A stretch of 64,000 bases of DNA from Jaltomata sinuosa (taxonomy: Eukaryota > Streptophyta > Magnoliopsida > Solanales > Solanaceae), in the NCBI GenBank assembly GCA_003996215.1, contig QJPP01001777.1, forward strand, positions 124,001-188,000, read 5' to 3'. The translations under genes were made by a program, and so were the position numbers. Positions 59,579 to 64,000 of the stretch are shown one piece after another; within the stretch, counting starts at the first letter, position 1, and the number at the start of each line of letters is the position of its first letter. The notes beneath the pieces were generated by a model. The model did no database searches, was not told the DNA's origin, and worked only from the letters and a program-made list of their open reading frames with translations.

Positions 59579-61045
59579 TGTTAAAATAAACAGGTTCTTC
59601 GTTACCGGTAAACTTTTCATGCCAAGTTTGAGTTAGAATACTTCAAGATTGAGAGTTAAAAATTCTGGGCTAGGCTAGCCTCGCGCAGAATTGGAGCGAG
59701 GTATAGTCCAGGGCAATCTGGGTAAGTATTAGGTTCGATATCTCGATTTGAACTAGTTTTCTGTGTAGCTAGGACATAGAGGAGTTCGGGGGACTTTTCG
59801 AAATCGAATTCGAGTAAGAAGAGCTCCTGAAATTGAGGTTGATGTGAAGGGGTTATTCCGGAACGTCAGGGATTCAAGGTGTGTTGTAAAAATGGCTCTT
59901 TTCAGGAATTTTCTGAGTTTTTGTTTGTGACGAGTGCTACCGCTCCACCACGGCGACCTCCATTATAGAAGAATAATTACCGCTATAGCGGAAGTCAAGA
60001 TGGTCAACCTCTGCCATAGCGGTTGACTCCGCTACGGCGGTACCGCTATAGCAGAGCAGGGACCGTTATAGCGGAGTGACAGGACCAGAAAACCAAGGAA
60101 ATGGATTTTTTATTTCACTCTCTTTCCTTCAGCCCCAAAAACAAACGAGAGCTATTCCAAAAACCCTCCTAGGATGCTCCAAGGCTTGGGAGCTATGGGG
60201 AAGAGGGATTCCAGCGAAAGGGATGCGAAACCACGGATTCCAGCCTGCAAAATCATCAGGGAATGCCTTCATGGAGCCAGAAAGTGCATTGAACAGTTGC
60301 TCGATATCCAGGTAGGCTAGGTTTCTTCCCAAGAGTAGATTGTCCATTTTTATTTCCTATTATTGTGTAGAATGAAAGGGAGAATCAATGATTAGACCTT
60401 CGAGCATGGAGTTTGGCGGATTCAATACTGGTTATGTGTGAATTAGGAATAGTATGGATTGAAGGGTTGGTCTTATGATACGTATAATGTGGGTATTTTA
60501 TTATCTTGGTAGAATAAAATGATAGGCTTAGGGACTGGAATGTCGGGAAGGTTCGAGTAACCGGGAGAATGCTTAGGAACTACGGGTAATGGAAATGGAA
60601 AACTCCTAGATAAGGTTTTGGGAATGTAAATGGCATGAGATGTAGCTGTTGGTTTTACTAAGGCTAAGGGGAGGTGTTCCCACTCTATGTTCGGTGTTGG
60701 GTAACGTCTCGGGAATCACGTAGTTGCTAAATTATGCTAAGAAAGAAAATCGTTCATTATATGTCATTAAGGGGAAACAGGTTGATCCTCGGACCAAGGT
60801 TGGGCTAAGTCATCCACCCGGGGAGGGGTAGGTGATGGTTAACGATCCCTGGAAATGTTGTACGTTGTGCACTCTTATCTAAGTGCTTGTATGAGATACA
60901 TTTCTTAGGGAATTGTTAGTAATGTATGTTGTGTACTCGTATCTAAGTGTTTGTATGAGATACATTATTTGTGAATTGAACTGTGTGTTGCTTGTGATTT
61001 TACAAGTTGTTTGTTCATTATTTGATTGTGGATTAATTGACATTC

Positions 61046-61271
61046 GGTTGGCTCGGGTACCACGCCAAGTACGAGAATACTAACGGTTGGCTCGGGTACC
61101 ACGCCAAGTACGAGAATACTAACGGTTGGCTCGGGTACCACGCCTGATATGGGTATAACAAATGGTTGGCTCGGGTACCACGCTTGATACGGGATACTAA
61201 TGGTTGGCTCGGGTACCATGCCTGGTACGAGAAAATACTAACGGTTGGCTCGGGTACCACGTCTGGTACGG
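61046..61271 (+). repeat. Minisatellite 1 of element F, 3' LTR (6 copies)
   Basis: Same unit as 55343-55530 with one more copy; the first two units are near-identical (CCACGCCAAGTACGAG), so one was probably added by a recent duplication. Confidence 0.9.
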
Positions 61272-61371
61272 GTTTACTTTACTACATCATTTCATTGATG
61301 TTGTTGCATTGTGTGATTGGTGTTAGTTCCATGAGTCGACCGGGCTGTATTTATAAATTGTGATCCTACTT

Positions 61372-61710
61372 TTGGTCTTGGTGTAGGCCGGGTTATTATA
61401 TTATGTTGTGCTTTTGGTCTTGGTGTAGGCTGGGTAATTATATTGTGAGTTTGGTTTTGGTGTAGGCCGAGTTGTTATACTTTATTATGCTTTTGGTCTT
61501 GGTGTAGGCCAGGTAATTATATTGTGAGTTTGGACTTGGTGTAGGCCGGGTAAATATATTGTGAGTTTGGTCTTGGTGTAGGCCGGGTAATTATATTATG
61601 AGTTTTGTCTTGGTGTAGGCTGGGTGGTTATATTATGTTATCAGTTGGTCTTGGTGTAGATCGGGTTATGATGTTAACTATTAGTTGGTCTTGGTGTAGA
61701 CCGGATTGTC
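61372..61710 (+). repeat. Minisatellite 2 of element F, 3' LTR (9 copies)
   Basis: GGTCTTGGTGTAGGC units with the same spacer order as in the 5' LTR. Confidence 0.88.
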
Positions 61711-62657
61711 ATGTTAACACCTAGATGTTTTAGGGGGATCCAAGTGGTTTTGGACTATGTAAAAGAGGTTATAAGTTCATAATTTATTGTTGTTAAGTGT
61801 GTTAATGACGGTCAAGAATTTGGTATGGTTAATAAGCTAAGGATGGGTCTTGGTGTAGACCGGGTAGCCTGTTGAACACTTAGGTATGGTTAGAGGATCC
61901 TTGGAGGTTCCGAGTCTCGAGATTAGAAAGGGATTTAGATATAACTCTGTTGTTGTCATTGAATGTGGTAATGGTTGCTTGGTAATTTTCATGTGATTGG
62001 TCAATTGGTAGTACGACGGAAAGTCTGGGGCTGTAGTTGTTGGTTGTTATAACACGGATGGTCCAGGAAGGGCCAGACACCGGTAAGTGATACTACGAGT
62101 ATAAGTGGTTTGGTTGGGCAGTTACCCGGGTTAAGTCTGAATATCTAGTCAAGTCGGTTGACCTGGGTAAGGGAAGGGTAGTCCAGGTATGCAAATTGTT
62201 ATTGGTAAGGATTAAGTGAGACTTGGGAAGTCTAGGGATAAGGTGACTTGGGAAGTCTAGGGATAAGGCGACATGGTAAGTCTGAAGGTTAGGAAGGTCG
62301 GTTCTGAAATGGGGAATTGATAAATGTGATGTTGAAAGGGGTGGAGCATTTAAATTGTGCATTTTATCTTGATTTTAATATAATGGTAGGAGTGGATTCA
62401 GGTCAGCCTATGATGCCTACCAGTACGGGTGTTTTTACTGATTCTACTCTTGCTATACCTTTTAAAGGTTGTATAATTTTCAAAAGTTGTTGTATAAAGA
62501 TTTTCCAAACATTGTAAATGGATTCCTCTTGTATTAAGAGACTTATTTAATGGTTTATTTTCTTTTTCGCATTATTTGTTGGTTCGGGTGGTAAGGATTC
62601 TCCTATCTAGGTGGATTAAAATAGGTGCCCGCACGGCTCGATAGTTGGATCGTGACA

Positions 62658-62662
62658 GAATA
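62658..62662. repeat. Target-site duplication GAATA, right copy (element F)
   Basis: Identical to 53833-53837. Confidence 0.9.
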
Positions 62663-63056
62663 GCATTGCAATCCTGAACTTTCTTACTTGACTTGTTCCT
62701 TCATGAGCATTCACTAGTGCATCCCAGATTTGCTTGGCAGTAGTACAACTTGAGACTCTGTTGTATTCATCAGGATCTAGTCCACAAACAAGAATATTTT
62801 TGGCCTTTGCATTTTTCTTGAGGGAGATGAGATCCTCTGGAGTATATTCACTTCTCACTTTTTTCACTTTCTCACCTTCAATTGTTTTCATAGGGATTTT
62901 GGGACCCTCAGTGATTCTATCCCACAGCTCATAGTCTTTATCCTGAATGAAGTTCTCCATATGAGTCTTCCACCAGATGAAGTGAGATCCATTTAAAAGA
63001 GGAGGACTAATGGTGGATTGTCCTTCACAATGTCCAATTAGTGGTGCAGAATTCAT
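62663..63056 (-). pseudogene. gag: gag of element E, N-terminal part
   Basis: Starts at ATG 63056-63054, MNSAPLIGHCEGQSTISPPL, followed by LNGSHFIWWKTHMENFIQD, WDRITEGPKIPMKT and IWDALVNAHEGTSQVRKFRI, a copia gag of the UBN2 type found widely in dicots. It is open until the GAATA site, where element F is inserted. The last residues of the open frame beyond 62657 come from F and are not gag. The rest of gag is at 52390-53832. Gag would form the particle; here it is cut by an 8.8 kb insertion. Confidence 0.85.
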
Positions 63057-63101
63057 TTTCTGGATCTAATCTTAAGGTGTTAGCCTTTAAATAAGATACC
63101 C

Positions 63102-63113
63102 GCTCTGATACCA
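63102..63113 (-). other. Primer-binding site of element E (initiator tRNA-Met)
   Basis: The minus strand reads TGGTATCAGAGC, two bases inside the LTR that begins at 63116. Confidence 0.9.
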
Positions 63114-63115
63114 AT

Positions 63116-64000
63116 TGATATTCTACACGACCTGATGTTTTAGTAAATTTTACTTAGAAGTTACTTAGGAGTGAAACTGTTTGCCTGACGTGTTCCAACA
63201 GAAGTCGTAAACACAGTAAGTAATGAACACGATAGTTTTACATGGAAAACACCCGGCTCACAAAAGGTGTAAAAAATCACGACCTGTACCACTATAAGAT
63301 TTAAACCAACCTTCACCAAACACAATGAGCCTCTCAACAAAAGATTACAAACTCTATAACCTAAGGAATTATAAACTCTAATTCCTATTTTTCAACAATC
63401 TCCCAGACTGTTGAATCCCACTTCAAGTTCTCCGACTTGAAAATTAGATTACAAAACTATTGCAACCCAAGGAACTAAATCAGATTACAAAACTCTTGCA
63501 ATCCTAGGAACTAACTCTAATTCCTAAACACATACAAAACTCCCAAGACTTATGTTTCCAAGTCTTTGAGTTAGCCCAACTTGAAGACTAAACTCCTAAA
63601 CCAGTTTATAACACACTGGTACTAAGACAACATGAAGATTACAACTCAATACTCAAAACAAGACTCAAGAATTGTAAAACATAGTCCTGTGGAATAGGTT
63701 CTTCAATCTGGTTCTTCGATCTGAATCTTCATACTGGCAGCACTTAGATAGATAGGTAGAACTCTCTCAAATATTATTCTTGATTATTTGCTTGTGTTCT
63801 ACCTTTTTTTCTCTTAGTATGAGTGCATCAATTTCATTTTGGAAGTCCTTGAGTATTTATGACTATCATTGATCTTCACAATCAAGTAGACTTTTGACTC
63901 CACAAGGATTCCCATGCTTCTTGGACTCCCTTCTTGAGTGTTGTAGTCAAACACTAACTCTCATTCATGCTTTGTGCAGACTTTGAGTTCTTACGTAAGT
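63116..64000 (-). repeat. 5' LTR of element E, cut by the window end
   Basis: Starts TGATATTCTACACGACC and aligns with 49500-50380 of the other LTR; the rest is beyond the window. Confidence 0.85.

Larger units (their letters stand above)
53838..62657 (+). mobile_element. Element F: large non-autonomous LTR retrotransposon (LARD-like), 8.8 kb
   Basis: LTRs of 3306 and 3079 bases run from TGTAACGACTGGG (5' copy) and TGTTAAAAT (3' copy) to TCGTGACA. The target duplication is GAATA. The PBS is of initiator-Met type and a purine tract precedes the 3' LTR. The 2.4 kb internal region (57144-59578) has no recognisable gag or pol, so it would use proteins of another element. Fewer differences between its LTRs than in B or D are visible, so it is one of the younger insertions here. 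Confidence 0.88.
59579..62657 (+). repeat. 3' LTR of element F
   Basis: Paired with 53838-57143. It carries the palindrome cluster (59935-60085), minisatellite 1 (61046-61271, 6 copies) and minisatellite 2 (61372-61710, 9 copies). It lacks the 5' LTR block 56735-56950, joining at CCTTTTAAAGG (62458-62468). Confidence 0.9.
49500..64000 (-). mobile_element. Element E: Sirevirus-like copia element with most of pol deleted, split by element F
   Basis: The LTRs are 49500-50628 and 63116 to beyond the window. On the minus strand the order is PBS (63113-63102), gag (63056 to 52390, interrupted by F), a short protease remnant, a separate downstream ORF, three purine tracts and the LTR. Multiple purine tracts and an extra ORF after pol are known Sirevirus features. 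Integrase, RT and RNase H are missing, so this copy is non-autonomous by deletion. Confidence 0.75.

Noticed and set aside
1..64000. Host protein-coding or tRNA/rRNA genes
   Set aside because: I found no frame free of transposon features with gene-like structure, and no convincing tRNA or rRNA; absence was judged by eye only.

Overview
The window is repeat-rich nuclear DNA of a dicot plant, most likely a Solanaceae species. This is inferred from the style of the Ty3 and copia proteins and from the A/T-rich background; no species-specific gene is present. I find no intact host gene. Nearly everything is LTR-retrotransposon DNA in several nesting layers, plus one Helitron and two small MITEs. 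All transposon reading frames are broken by stops and shifts. The layout looks like old pericentromeric heterochromatin.

Layout, left to right. (A) 1-4061 and 13313-14522: the 3' part of a plus-strand Athila-like Ty3 element, with a decayed post-pol (env-position) ORF, a long non-coding tail, a polypurine tract and a 3' LTR. (B) 4062-13307: a minus-strand Ty3 chromovirus (Tekay/Del type) inserted into the LTR of A with the target duplication ATTTG. It has 2.1 kb LTRs, an initiator-Met PBS, gag with zinc knuckle, protease, RT, RNase H, integrase and a decayed chromodomain. 15640-17277 holds a decayed minus-strand, intron-containing transposon-type gene. 17765-19380 is a solo Athila-type LTR with target duplication AATAT. 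(C) 19694-24473 and 38630-41573: a second, more damaged minus-strand chromovirus in an unusual LTR-internal-LTR-internal order. (D) 24474-38624: a 14.15 kb Athila-like element inserted into the second LTR of C. It carries a tRNA-Asp-type PBS, gag-pol, and a separate post-pol ORF behind what looks like an intron-containing leader. (G) about 42010-43610 and 47670-48222: a copia gag/protease fragment split by a 4.06 kb non-autonomous Helitron (43611-47669). Two MITEs follow at 48435-48665 and 49098-49360. (E) 49500 to beyond 64000: a minus-strand Sirevirus-like copia element that has lost almost all of pol. (F) 53838-62657: an 8.8 kb plus-strand non-autonomous LTR element (LARD-like) inserted into the gag of E with target duplication GAATA. 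Its 3.1-3.3 kb LTRs hold two minisatellites.

Two unexplained signals stand out. First, LTRs of unrelated families (B, C, D and the solo LTR) each carry 350-450 bp of alternating short CpG-containing palindromic half-sites just upstream of the TATA box; related arrays recur inside D and a different one lies in F. Second, the Athila-like elements carry recurring small hairpins with AGGA/GGGA/AGGAAA-type loops after pol, after the env-position ORF and beside the polypurine tract. One of these hairpins shows a compensatory base-pair change between copies.
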